A DNA stretch of 64,000 nt from Petunia secreta (Eukaryota; Streptophyta; Magnoliopsida; Solanales; Solanaceae): assembly GCA_029990175.1 (NCBI GenBank), contig JARKIP010000049.1, positions 13,246,001 through 13,310,000 on the forward strand, read 5' to 3'. Positions 24,519 through 36,122 of the stretch are shown one piece after another. A model generated the notes under the pieces. That model was not told the DNA's origin. It worked only from the letters and a program-made list of their open reading frames with translations, and did no database searches. Position 1 is the first letter of the stretch. Each line of letters begins with the position of its first letter. Both the position numbers and the translations under genes were made by a program.

Positions 24519-24587
24519 TTCCAAGTCTTTTTTGTATCCCCTATTGTGCAATGAAAGAACAACCTATGATAAGGGTGTAAAAAAAAT

Positions 24588-26199
24588 ATTTTATTATATA
24601 TTATAGTTTTTTCTTTCGAATCAATTTTTCATAGTATATTATATACATATATGTTCTGTAATATCACCGTTCTATAGCAACTTAAACATCTGAATAAACA
24701 GCGCTAGTTTGAACTATGCATAAAAAGGTCTTCAAAGAAATGAATCAATGATTATGACTAAAAGTTTAAACGAAAAAAGAAAGGTAAAATAATGAAAAGA
24801 GACATTGAAGGCATGTTAGATGTTACCAAAGATGAAAAATTGGTGGGGAAAAGGGGACCCATATTGCCGGCTGAGTATACTACATTGCTGATTTTAGTTT
24901 ATGAGGTAAATCATTAGACTTACTCGAAGTCAAGATTTGTGTTTCCCTTCAGTCATCAGAACTTTGTTGAATAGAGTGTATATATATATATATACAGACT
25001 ATAGGAAACTTATGTATATATCAAAGGCTCAAGCTATGAGAAAAGTACCAACTTGTGGAACATCATGATTCTTTTGCTTGAATTTCGTTAATACCAACTT
25101 GACTTATTGCTTTTTGGACCTTTTTTCCCCTCACAAATTCACAATTCTCAACTAATCACAAACTTTTAATTAGTAATTATAACACATGACATGATCTTAC
25201 TATTACGTAAACTTGATTTGCATTATATTTAGGTATTCCCATAATCCCATTAATAGGGCTAAAAAGAACCAAAATTAAAGTTATATTAGTCGGACAAATA
25301 TCCCGTGACTTCTTTATCTTCTTTTCTTCCCCCTATTTTACTAGCTATTTTTTATTTGTAAACAGAATATGTTTTTCTTTCGCTATTTCTCATGTTTATA
25401 ATAAGATAAGTTAAATGATAAATTGTTGATTTCGATCATATTAGCGATACATATGATGCAACTGAAATTTGTTGAAAGTAAAAGTGAACCTTTTCTTGTA
25501 CTTGCATATATCGGTCCATCCCACGAGTCTTTATACTGTAAATCATAAAATGATATAAACACAGGCTAGCAGACAAGAGTGGTTTTGTCCATCTGAGTGA
25601 ATATTGTTTTCAGTCCTCTAAAAAAGTTGGTTCGCATAAAAGTTGATCTTTTTTTCCAAAATGGTTACAATTATTTCCCCCCCTACATAAATGACATGAG
25701 CTCATTCTTGCTTAAAATGAAGCACTTTCCATAAACTAAGGGAAAAAGAGAAGAAGGTGGGCCTTCGTATAATTTGTGAGTACTACTCAAATAAAAACCA
25801 ATATCTTTTTTTACACCAGATATGAAATTTTTAAATTTATGAAAACGATAAGATAATTCCTTTTTTCTTCCTTGAATGGAGTATGTTCTGAAATATGAAA
25901 ACTATTAGGGGGAGGCGAACGTAGCAAGAGATAAGGTCATGGTAAAGATAAAACGTAGTAGTATCCAACTGATCATAACTATAGAGTTGCAACCACAAGA
26001 CTGTATTTCTATCCTTAGTACATAACAATCTTTAAAATTGTACGCAATATGACTATGACACTGAAACTATTCCACATAACAATCTTCAAATTCTAATTGG
26101 AAAATGCAATTTCGATTTGCATATCTTTGGTCTGGTATAACATAGTTAAATTTTAGAAAGAAAATCCAAAATCCAACTTCCATTACAAGATTTCGGTAA
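24588..26199. other. Intergenic, no gene seen
   Basis: AT-rich DNA with a short (TA)n tract near 24978. Open frames are short and without recognisable domains. Confidence 0.6.

Positions 26200-26253
<54 letters not shown>
26200..26253. repeat. (CA)n plus poly(A) compound microsatellite
   Basis: About 13 CA units followed by about 27 adenines. Open frames crossing it are artefacts. Confidence 0.95.
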
Positions 26254-26256
<3 letters not shown>

Positions 26257-26944
26257 AGATAAGTTGAGATGGTGGAAGTGTTTAAAAGTGACTGCATTCT
26301 CTCTATTACATAATCCTAGAACATAAAATAAAATAAAAAGGATACTATTAAGCAACTAAAACTTGAAAAGCCAGAATTATATGTAATGTCCAGCCATAAA
26401 CGATTTCACTCCATACAAAGGATTTAGTACAATGTTTATTAGGGTATATAAATAATCACATGAATTTTCTCAGATAGCACTCTTGATAGCACATAGTTCT
26501 CTTTCTTCTGATCATGCTTCGTGACTTCAAATCTTTTGATACATGTGTGTAATTCTACTAGGAATAATAGCTCAGGAGGGATAGACAAGGAAGGAGAACG
26601 TGAGTTGGGCGAGAACGAAGATGGACACTGAACAAATCCTACATCGGCAAGTCATGATGTAAGATTTGCTACAACACAAAACACAACACAATAACATAAA
26701 ACACGGGGTCTTACAAGGTCAAGAAAAGGTCTTACAAGGTCAAGAAGACTCGGCTAGGTGAAAAAATAAAAGGCAACAAGTCAAAAAAATCGAAAAAAAA
26801 AGAAACAAAAAAAAGAGAAAACGAAAAGAACGAGGTGATGAGAAAGCTCAGGTAGGATAGCACCAAAATTAAGATGAAGAAGCCACCATCATCATGAGAA
26901 TGAGAAAGAACAAACTCTTGCTAAGGTGGCCCCTAGCACTTCCA

Positions 26945-27256
26945 TCAACTAAAGATACCACATTTTCCAGCTTTTGCAGCCTTTGGCTTGAATAAGCTGG
27001 TAGACTTACTGCACTCATACATGCCAAAAGCTTCAAAGAAACCTGCATCCAAAGGAAAAGTAATTAACTTTTAATACACTTTGAGGATATTGATAGCAAA
27101 TAAAGTGATGAAGAAGAAGAGCAAGAGAAGAAAATTAGTTAAGGTTGGGAATTGGAGTAAAAATATGGAAAGATGGCAGAAAAGAAAGTAGGGGATACCT
27201 TGTGGAGATTTCAGTGTTGCTTTTTTCTGCACTGTAATATGTTCTCTCAAACCCAT
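26945..27256 (-). CDS. Candidate two-exon small peptide gene (51 aa), function unknown
   Basis: Exon 1 is 27256-27199 (ATG to ...CCACAAG) and exon 2 is 27042-26945 (ending TGA), separated by a 156-bp GT-AG intron. The join is in frame and yields 51 residues: a basic N terminus (MGLREHITVQKKATLKSPQ) and a C-terminal half with GFFEAFGMYECSKSTSLF and ending KAGKCGIFS. An in-frame TAG lies 15 bases before the ATG, so the start is fixed if the gene is real. A TATA box lies about 80 bases upstream. No signal peptide, membrane segment or family is recognised. The exon pair is my inference from splice sites, composition and promoter; it could be a non-coding RNA locus. Confidence 0.45.
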
Positions 27257-27330
27257 AAAAAGTGCACGAAACTAAATAGAGTTTGGAGAGAATGAATAAA
27301 AGGAATGAAGAAATAAAGTTATAGAGTGGG

Positions 27331-27339
27331 CTTATAAGG
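27331..27339 (-). promoter_or_regulatory. TATA box and TGGGCC-type elements upstream of the small peptide gene
   Basis: On the minus strand CCTTATAAG lies about 75 bases before the ATG at 27256. Further upstream, near 27395-27405, GGGCC motifs (site-II-like) occur. Both features are typical of plant promoters and support transcription of the peptide candidate. Confidence 0.4.
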
Positions 27340-27399
27340 AGGTGGGATTTTGAGAGCAGCCAGTGGGCTGGATGGACCTGACAGTGACATGTCCAAAGG

Positions 27400-29202
27400 C
27401 CCAGAGAGAATGTAAGGTCTAAGGATAGATGACCTTTCACAACTATTTTTCCTTTTCCTATTTAATTTCTTTAATTTCATCACTAGGAAATGATTTTCTA
27501 AATTAATACAAGATCTCCTATGATTTAAGAAAATTTACGCTAGATGTAAATCCTAATAACTAAATTACAAAAAATAATAATATTTTTATAATATTTACAA
27601 AACATATCAATGGTTTCCACTTAATTACCCTACATATATTTGTTTATTTTCCACTCACCCAAACACAAAATCTTAATTTCTTTCTTTCTCCTTCTTTCCC
27701 CTACTCCACCCACCCACCCGCTCTCTCGCCGTCGACCAGTCCGCCATTGTTGTTGTTCCTCCAGCGAAGTAGATCCGCCTCTACCACTGCACATTTTTTG
27801 TTTTCCAGTGCCCTCGCTGCAACATGTTGCTGCTTCAATCGTCTGCGTGTTGCTTGCTGCTACAGATCTGACGTTTTGCTCCATTGTCGGAGCTGCTAGC
27901 TCTGATCTGCTTCTCTTTTTTTTTTTTTTTGTATGTGTATTTATTTGGATATACATGTATAAGATTTGTATTTATGTGTACGTGCATGTTCTAGTGCATA
28001 AATACATTTAATTTTTTTGTATATCTAGTTGTATTTTTTTTTTTTTTTTGTATATTATTGTATGCTTGTATATTTTGGTATTTCAAGTATATGTTTGCCA
28101 AATTTTTTAGTTATGTATTTGTATATTTTTGTATATAGTCATATTTATGTGTATGTGTGGTCGCATTTTTATCTATAAATCCTTTTAAATGTCTTGTATG
28201 TCTGGTGTAAATAGGTGTATGTTTCGTATATTTCCTTTTAGTTTTATGTATGCTTGTGTATTTTCATTGGTTAAACCTACCGTTTTTTAAAGTATGAAGG
28301 TGTATTTTGTGTGTTTTATGCTTGCTTGTTTATATTTTTCCAGAATTTTTTTTTGAAAAAAAATAAACTCATTTTTAGCGACCTGCCGCCGGCAGTCGAC
28401 AACCGAAAACCGATTGAAATATTGTGTCTGAAGCAGTAGGAGTGGGAGGGAGTAAAATCTTAATTTGTATAGTTTTATTAAAATTTTTATATGATATGTA
28501 AAAAAAAAACTATTGGTATATTTTTTAAAGTAGTATAATATTGATATTTATTTTATAAATTCGATGTTAGCGTTGTATATTTTTGTTTTTATTGATCTAT
28601 TTCTTATGTTACTTTCTATCAATTCTTTATCAAAAGTATCATATAACTAAAACGATATGATAAAGTACCATAAAGTCAAATCTTCCTGTCCATTCGACAA
28701 TAAGATTTATATTTTTTTTTTTTAACAAACTAATAAGTACATATTTGTATGTATGTGTCAAGATTTTACTTTTCTTGTTCAATTAAACACCACAAACGAA
28801 GGACTATAAAAATTAAATATTTGAAAAGATTTTAGTGAAAACATATTAGTAGGAGGAAGAAAATGGAACTAAGTAAAACAAGAGGGAGAACATTGATTTG
28901 GTAGGCATGGAGGTCAACGAGAGGCGGCCCCTTTCAACTTTCAAGGAGGTGGTAACTGCCCGAAGAGGCAGACCGCGCTGCCCGGCCGACCGTGCTAAAA
29001 TTATTGACAAGAGAATAATCCATTGTCCTTACTTCTAAGTTCTATGACCAAAAATAAGGTCAAATTAAAATAAAGCCAAAACACCATTTGGGTCCACTAT
29101 TGTACTAAGAGCCCAAAAATCTTAAACTCGATTTACTGAATTTTACCTTACGGTACAGCATCTAAAAAGATAAAATACTTTATTCATAAAGATAATTATT
29201 CA
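27400..29202. other. Intergenic; TGTAT-rich low-complexity stretch at 27930-28370
   Basis: A C/T-rich segment (27660-27920) is followed by a diffuse array of TGTATTTTTGTATA-like words, then AT-rich DNA and a short GC-rich patch at 28915-28995. The long-looking frames through 27630-28011 follow composition bias, and no gene can be supported. Confidence 0.5.
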
Positions 29203-29476
29203 CAGTGGCGTAGGCAGAATTTTTTATTAATGGTCTCGAAGTTAGCTTTAAAAAAATATTCTATTATAGGTTGTTGTTGGTGGAATTCAAACACTAGAAA
29301 ACATAATTAAACCTTATGCGCTTAGACCAACTCACCTAAGATTACTCTTGTTTGGGTGGTGTCATTCTTTATTTTTATAGGGGAACTTTTAATTTTATTG
29401 TAGTATATATTTAGCAATAAATTTCGATCTAGTGGTGTCGGATGATACCGGTAGCCAAAGCATAAATCCGCCACCG
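29203..29476. mobile_element. hAT-type MITE
   Basis: A 274-bp non-coding element with ends CAGTGGCG / CGCCACCG (one mismatch) flanked exactly by the octamer ATTATTCA (29195-29202 and 29477-29484). The 8-bp duplication indicates mobilisation by a hAT transposase. Confidence 0.85.
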
Positions 29477-29602
29477 ATTATTCATAAGAAAATTTTGTAT
29501 AGATGTAGCTTATCACTAAATTTGTATTCCCTCTGACTCGTTTTATTTATTCAACGCCTCTTAAAAATTCATTATGAGGAGGGGTTATTGACTATTTTAC
29601 TA

Positions 29603-29875
29603 CTCCTTCTGTTTATGTTTACTTGTCCACTTTCAGTTTTTCACTCTCACAAAAAAAAAAATAAGAAAACTTAAACTTGACAAATAAACTCTTATTAATT
29701 ATACTTGAAAAATACAAGGTATTTAATTGGAAAGGAATTCTGAAAAGTACAAAAATTTAATATCAAGGGTAAATTAGGAAGAATATTGTCAATTTTATCT
29801 TGAATTGCTAAAAGGACAAGTAAACTTAGAATTTGACTTTGGTGAATTTGGACAAGTAAACATAAGCTGAGAGAG
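29603..29875. mobile_element. Stowaway-type MITE
   Basis: A 273-bp element with terminal repeats CTCCTTCTGTTTATGTTTAC and its imperfect reverse complement ending CATAAGCTGAGAGAG, flanked by TA on both sides. Stowaway MITEs use Tc1/mariner transposase. Confidence 0.8.
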
Positions 29876-30083
29876 TATTATTTATTTTTTTTATCGGTAT
29901 CTGAACAATCATCATATTAACTCATAATTGACATATTTGTGATCTTCAAGAATAATAACTACTTACCAAGGTCAAACTGGAAAAAAAATAATTAACTTCG
30001 TCTTGAGCTTTTAAATGACAAATAATTTGAGACAGATACTATAGTAATCAAGACAAATAAAACGAAACTAAAGAAGTTATTTA

Positions 30084-30373
30084 GCTCCCGTTTGGACATA
30101 GTTTTTGGAGGGATTTTTCGGGCCAAAAAGTGTTTGTTTTTGTTTTTTGAACAAAACTTATTCCAAAAATTCAAAAACTGGTCTTGAGTTGTTTTTGGGC
30201 CAAAAATTAATATTTACACATCAAATTTTATTTTCATAAGAGCTCAAAGGCTCTTTTGAGCTAAAAAATTTGTTCCCAAAAAGTATGTCCAAATATTTTT
30301 TCATTTTCATATCAAACTTTCCCAAAAAAATATTTTCCAAAAAATATTTGAAAAACTATGTCAAAACGCTATC
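30084..30373. mobile_element. PIF/Harbinger-like MITE
   Basis: A 290-bp element with imperfect terminal repeats GCTCCCGTTTGGACATAG and CTATGTCAAAACGCTATC, flanked by TTA (30081-30083 and 30374-30376). A TTA duplication and a CGTTTGG core fit PIF/Harbinger-derived MITEs, but the repeats are diverged. Confidence 0.6.
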
Positions 30374-31170
30374 TTAGTAAAGGGGAAGACAACATCTAAG
30401 AAAGCACAAACTTGGAATTTTCTAACGTAGGAGTATTAAGGATTACTGACAGTTCAAAATTTGAAGCAGATGTGGTTAATTTATTAATTAATTTAGAGGA
30501 AGAGGAATTGGAAGAAGAGAATAATATTTTGGAAATTGAAAGAGCAAGCGTGTGGCACGCGGGCAACACTCAAGAGTCAAGAATAGGCATTTGCCTTCAC
30601 GGTCTTCTAAGATGCGGTCAAAGTGTATACACTCACTAATATTTGTCATAATCATATTTTATTATAGTACTATAGTTTTATGTATGGAACATTAATGTTT
30701 TATTTTTAGAAAAGAAAATAACCAACACAAATAAAGTGTATCCCTTAAAATCTTCTTCTTGGATTTACTGAATGATCCAACATTGAAGTCTTGTATTTAA
30801 TTGGAAAAAAGTAATAAACAAATGCTAAACAACATCATAATATGAACATGGATTTATGAAGCATTTAGAATACAACCCAGCGGGTTTAGTATCACTCTAT
30901 ATTTGTCTCTCATATATGTCGATCTCTAGAAACATTTAAAGATGATACAAATTAAAGATTAAAATTGTTTATCTCACACGGAGTTGATTCTTAGGATCCG
31001 GCAAAACATGAGTGGACCAGTGAATAATCATTTTAATTTAGCTTATATGTAATCATATTACTAAATAAAATTACTTGCACTTACTTTTGAAGTGATTGTG
31101 TAAATATTTTATACACTATCCATACATATGATAGAACTCTAAATTTGATTGCGAAGTTTATAAGGGAATC
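30374..31170. other. Intergenic, no gene seen
   Basis: An open frame at 30412-30639 is rich in E/N/L but lacks a domain or gene context; nothing else is supported. Confidence 0.5.
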
Positions 31171-31183
31171 AACTCAAACATGA

Positions 31184-31384
31184 TCACCAAGTGGTGTAGT
31201 GTAGCGGATGGGGTAACTCTTCCCTTAACCAGAAGTTTTGGATTCGAGTTCTGAATATGGAAAAATCACTGGTAGGGAGCGCTTCCCCCAGAATGGGCCC
31301 TATGCGGCTCAAATCCGAATTAATCGGGGCTCCAATGAGAATACCGGATATTGGGTGGAAAACCAAAAAAAAAAAAAAAAAAAA
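31184..31384 (+). mobile_element. tRNA-derived SINE (Solanaceae SolS/TS type)
   Basis: A polymerase III A box (TAGCGGATGGGG, 31202-31213) and B box (GGATTCGAGTTC, 31240-31251) are followed by a tRNA-unrelated body containing GAATGGGCCCTATGCGG and a terminal A tract of about 22 bases. The 13-mer AACTCAAACATGA flanks the element exactly (31171-31183 and 31385-31397). The internal body resembles the SINE families I know from nightshades; the exact family is not assigned. Confidence 0.9.
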
Positions 31385-31397
31385 AACTCAAACATGA

Positions 31398-33949
31398 ATT
31401 ACTTATAGAAACCTACCAAAAAACATTTTGTTTTCTTCATTTTTTGTCGAGTTTTCCAGAAGGGAGCAAATTGCGTGAATCTAGCGGTCTTTCAAAAAAT
31501 TTTATGATATCTTCCACCTCAATATAATAGGACTAGTACTCAGTAAACTAAAAATAGCAGTGCAATATATTAACCGTGATAAATGCACCACCAAATCTGA
31601 TAAGATTCTTTTATCTTTAATTAGAATCTCGAATTTAATTTGAGCTAAGAGGATAAAAATATATGGATAAGAATTAATTTTTCAAAATAAATCTTACGTG
31701 ATGCAAATCCAAATTAATATGAGCTCAATGAGTAGTAAATTAATATAGAAGAGAAGTACTACGTAATTTCTAACAATTATCTTCAGCATTGAATTGGAAA
31801 CACTAGTCAGATTGAGTATCAAAAAGTAACTAATACAATCAATTTGAAACAAAGATGATAGCATAAAATTTTTCTTAACTGATATAACTCTCCAATTCAT
31901 AGTTTAAACTAGTGTTGCAAACTTGCAATCAGTTGTATTCTTATTCCAACTTCACAATGTAATGTCAAATCGGTCGCACTAAAAATAAAATCTGTAACTT
32001 TATCTTAATGCAGTATAAGACTTTGCCCTCTGCCTAACTTAGCTATATAAAAACGTCTGGGTAAAATGAACTTCTATTTCTAGATAAGTTGACGTTCTAT
32101 CATGAACACTTTTCGACTTCAATCATTGATCTTCATTGCTAAATCAAGAAAACAATTATGCATGATTTTAACTGAAACTGGGAAAGGGGAATGAAAGACC
32201 TCTTAATTAATTTGGCCTCAGATATTTTGGGGTTACATTTTTCTTTTTATTTTAGGAATTTGTTCAGACTTTCGTTTTGTCAAAATAACTTTTATACACG
32301 ACTGTATGTAAGAAATATATGCAGGATCAAATTATTCAAAATTAATTAAGTCATGTTTTACATAAGTAGAGAACGCAAATATTTCATCAAAGTGGTTAAA
32401 TTACACTAATGGGTGTAAAATATTTTTAGTAAAAATAACAGTAGCGGGCGGATACGTAGGCAACTAAACCTGGTTATTCTTGCAGAGAAAGAGCCAATTG
32501 TTTGGGAAAAAATAGATGGGGTTGGTGGTCCGATCCATGGCAAATTTGGGGTATTTCAGGGTTTAAATTTCTAATTTTTGCAAACTTTCATGTTACAATA
32601 CATAATTCCCAATAAAATTTCACAACTGGACACATGTCATGTGCATACTTGTTAGAGAACCAATGACCATTGAATCTCTCAAATGTTTGAAAGATGTTTT
32701 TGTTTTTTGAAAAACCAAATCAATATGATCTTGGACTGATAAACCTACGTAAGTTTTTGATAATTCCAATATCACTAACTCCTTTCCCGAATACACTAAT
32801 TTCGTAGTGTATTTTATGACAATTCTATATTAATCCTACTTATAACTTTGGGTAAAATTAAAATAATGGTCTAAGCCAACAGAATTTTTACTGTTCTTTA
32901 TTTTCTTTTTTCCTGGTAAGAATAAAGATTAGGGAATTAGGACAAATTGGAAGAAAGAATTAATGGTGAAAGTGATGGATCATGGGGTGGTTGACTCTCA
33001 CACCAATGAACAGTTGCTTTCTTCCTCAGTATTCTCTGAACTTGTAATGATTACACCCCCATATACCATTGTTGTTCGTATCTGTTTAATTCACCTCTGA
33101 AAGAGAGAGAGAGAGAGAGAATAACTCACACGTAGAAACAAAATAAGAGACTGAAAAAACGTAGTAGCAGCAAAGTAAATGAAGACTATTGAGGACCACC
33201 ACCTCTTTTCTCTCAATTCATTTCCTTTTCTTGTCTTTAATGTATGGGTAATCGTTTCATGGTCATGAATGGGTCAGTGTACAAACAAATATTTTTGTTA
33301 AACAAAAAGGACATAGCAGAAAGTGTAATGAATGAAATAATATTTGATGGGTAGTAGTATAAGTTTAGTGTCAAGTGAAGTAACCAAGACTACGTACTTT
33401 TCCTCTTTGTGTCTAACCATATCCAGTCACTTATTTGCTGCAGTTCTCTACCAATCTCTGTGTCTCTATCACTTTCTCACAAACACAACATGCATGCATT
33501 CAATTATTCATTCATGGTCCATTCTACTGAGGACGTTTTGGATATCCATCTCTCCATGTGGCTGTGAATAATCTTTTCACTTTATCTGTTGGAGTATTTG
33601 CTTTTGAGAACATAATTTTCAATACCCAAAAATATATGGAAAACAAAGTGGGATGAGGGGTAATGGGTCAGTTGATAGTGGTGAACACTATATATGTTTC
33701 GGTGGTAGTACTTCTTATCTGGTGGTTTACCACCTAAAATAAACTTTTGACCTCTAATTATCTTCATGTGACACTTGCATATTGGGTAAAGGTCAATTAA
33801 ATCATGCTAAAATCAAACCTAATGAACATGAGCATCATTGAAATTCCTCAGAAGTGTACCATTCGCAATTTTTTAAAAATTCAATCTCCTCAATGCATAT
33901 TATCAAAGCTTTTAAATAGGGATGAAATATGTGTCATAAAGTAAAATTT
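31398..33949. other. Intergenic, no gene seen
   Basis: AT-rich DNA with a short (GA)n tract near 33103-33120. No recognisable coding frame or repeat boundary was found. Confidence 0.6.
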
Positions 33950-34205
33950 TCGTTCAGAGACCACTTTTGCCACTATTATTTGATTTCATGCCTTTTTTTT
34001 TTTAATTGTGTAAGAGAAGCAACTTATTAGAACTTCAGCCCTTATGAGCTAAACTTCATACCTTCCCCACAAGGTCTAAAGTTCAACTCACTAGAATTGA
34101 ATCACCAAAAGGTGACTAAAAATTAAGTATTTTGATAAAAAAAAAGGCTCCAACTATAAAGACAAGCCAAAAAGTGGTTATTTGTGCACTTTTTCCGACT
34201 AAAAG
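33950..34205. mobile_element. Diverged copy of the GGGCAAAGTGCACGAATAG MITE family
   Basis: It shares the family's layout: a CCACTTTTGCCACT start, internal AACTTCAGCCCTTATGAGCT and AGGTCTAAAGTTCAA words, and a right end TTATTTGTGCACTTTTTCC resembling the terminal repeat of the copies at 34294-34998. Boundaries are approximate. Confidence 0.5.
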
Positions 34206-34293
34206 AGTGCTTCTATGGGCCATAACTTAAAAGCCCAATTTCTCTGTATTGGATGCATGCCCAACCATTTTATGGTCTCTGATGTAAGAATAT

Positions 34294-34656
34294 GGGCAAA
34301 GTGCACGAATAGCCATTTTTTCTGGTAGTCTTGGGTTTGAGGCCACTATTTTTAGTGGTTTTATATGAGTGATCACTTTTTAGAACATCAATTCTTGTGG
34401 GCTGAAGTTCAAACCTTGTGGGCTGAACTTTATGCCTAAGGTATAAAGTTCAATTTCACCCCGCAAGGCCTGAACTTTTAGGCATAGATACGTAAACTTT
34501 AACCCTTGTGGGCTGATGTTGAACTTCAACGCTTGTGGTATAAAGTTCGGCCTACAAGGATTGAAGTTTCAAAAAGTGATCTTTCATGCAAAATTAATAA
34601 AAAGTGGCCTCAAAGCAAAGACCAGTGGCAAAACTGGCCTATGAGCAAACTTTACT
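34294..34656. mobile_element. MITE, first copy of a tandem pair
   Basis: It starts GGGCAAAGTGCACGAATAG and is flanked by AAGAATAT on both sides (34286-34293 and within 34657-34664). The interior holds short inverted words such as GGGCTGAACTTTATGCC and its complement, giving foldback potential. Confidence 0.7.
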
Positions 34657-34664
34657 AAGAATAT

Positions 34665-34998
34665 CGTAAAAATTTCGCCCACAAGCCACTTTTGCTACTG
34701 GTATTTGGTTTGAAGCCATTTTTTTATTGGTTTTACATGAGATGCCACTTTTTGGAACTTCAATTTTTGTGAGCTGAAGTTCAAACCTTGTGGGTTGAAC
34801 TTTATGCCTAAGTTAAGAAGTTCAACTTTAATCCGTAAGGGCTGAACTTTTAGGCATAGATGCGTAAAGGGCTGAACTTGCGGAAGTTCAACCCACAAGG
34901 ATTGAAGTTCCAAAAAGTGGCTTCTCATGGAAAATTAATTAAAAAAGTGATATCAAACCAAAGACCACTGACAAAGTGACTATTCGTGCACTTTGCCC
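34665..34998. mobile_element. MITE, second copy of a tandem pair
   Basis: It is homologous to the first copy (shared GAGCTGAAGTTCAAACCTTG-type words) and ends CTATTCGTGCACTTTGCCC, the reverse complement of the first copy's left terminus. It is bounded by AAGAATAT at 34657-34664 and 34999-35006. Confidence 0.7.
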
Positions 34999-35006
34999 AA
35001 GAATAT

Positions 35007-35783
35007 CTCCCTGTACTTGATGGAAGCCAATTCCTATAGGCATTCTATAAGAAAATATATGAGAAAATAACAAATCTAGCCAAAATCAAGCTTGGCCTTA
35101 CATTCAAATAGACACAAGGACTCTTGAACAAAGGCTAGCCAAAAGTTATACTATATTAATATGTTTACAAAGATTTTTCCTAAAATAGTGGAAGTACAGG
35201 TAATAAATTTAACTGATTTTTTCTAAGCACATTTTTTGCCTATTTTTATGGGATATTAACACTAATTGGGATCTTATTCCCTACCATATATAACAGCCAT
35301 CACACTGAAAGATATATGAACGCAATCTCTTTCCCTTGTTCTTTTATCTAGTTTTATATCAATCAAAGATCTTTTGAATATTTTTTATTAATTTTTTCTG
35401 TTCGTTTATCTTATCTTCTATAAAGAATGCATATTGCATGTGTATTTTTGTTATTTAGTTTATCAATTTGGAATATTGGATGCATATTCATAGTACTTGT
35501 ATTATATTATATTTATGTACACGAATCTATAATGTATAAATGATAATCAATATATTTTGTGAATATTGGGAACAATGAGTGCATATTGATATCATCGTAT
35601 AAGACTATATCCATGTGAAGATATGCATATACCTTGCATAATAATCGTATATGTATAAAATATCATTGGGTATCTCTATAATACATTGTCATATGCGTGT
35701 GGTATGTATTAAATATACATTTTTATGAATAAATATCACCTCTATTATTTTTATAATCAAGTTGTCATGGATATATGGTAGAC
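35007..35783. other. Intergenic, no gene seen
   Basis: AT-rich sequence with many TATAT and GCATAT words; no supported feature. Confidence 0.5.
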
Positions 35784-36122
35784 ATGGAAGATTGCAAGAT
35801 TATCGAACTTTCAGAATTTGATGCATCTCCATTTGAAATCGGTGCCCGGTACTTCTTCTACTAAATGATGTAACTTTTTTTTTATTTGAAAATTTTAAAA
35901 TATTCATATTCTATTTTTCAGTGTGATATGCCATTATTTCTTTTGGAATGAAAAGAGGAAACGAATTGTAGGCCTTAAGATAGGCACGTACAGGTACAAG
36001 TTTAGTTTTTATTATTCTTCAAATAGTTTCTTTTTTTCTTTAGTAAATAAATTCTATTAATCATGAATGTGATAAAGATAAATTTTCTTCTTTTCAGAGA
36101 TGATGAGGAAGTTGGGGACTGA
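35784..36122 (+). pseudogene. Possible MAF1-like fragment (three small exons)
   Basis: Three segments, 35784-35848, 35922-35993 and 36098-36122, are bounded by GT...AG introns and join in frame to 53 codons ending in TGA. The product contains FDASPFEIGARVICHYFFWN followed by EKRKRIVGLK, which resembles the MAF1 pattern (D-x-DPF...GxxWSFNFFFYN...KRVV). MAF1 represses RNA polymerase III and is normally several times longer, so this would be a partial copy covering one conserved box. No upstream MAF1 exons are seen. The similarity is from memory and short, so the call is tentative. Confidence 0.3.

Larger units (their letters stand above)
18590..24587 (+). mobile_element. L1-type LINE retrotransposon, decayed
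   Basis: A plus-strand non-LTR element with an ORF1 relic (DUF4283-like plus knuckle), an ORF2 relic (endonuclease, reverse transcriptase, zinc-binding region, RNase H) and a short terminal A run (24579-24586). No LTRs flank it. The 5' edge is uncertain; I place it before the ORF1 ATG at 18594. A target duplication was not identified by eye. Confidence 0.85.

Noticed and set aside
26067..26355. Open frames rich in F and CV repeats
   Set aside because: They translate the poly(A) and (CA)n microsatellite.
27630..28011. 108- and 123-aa open frames on opposite strands
   Set aside because: C/T-rich low-complexity DNA keeps both strands open; no domain, start context or splice support.
31202..31251. 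A functional tRNA gene
   Set aside because: A and B boxes are present, but no cloverleaf closes; the poly(A) tail and 13-bp duplication show a SINE.
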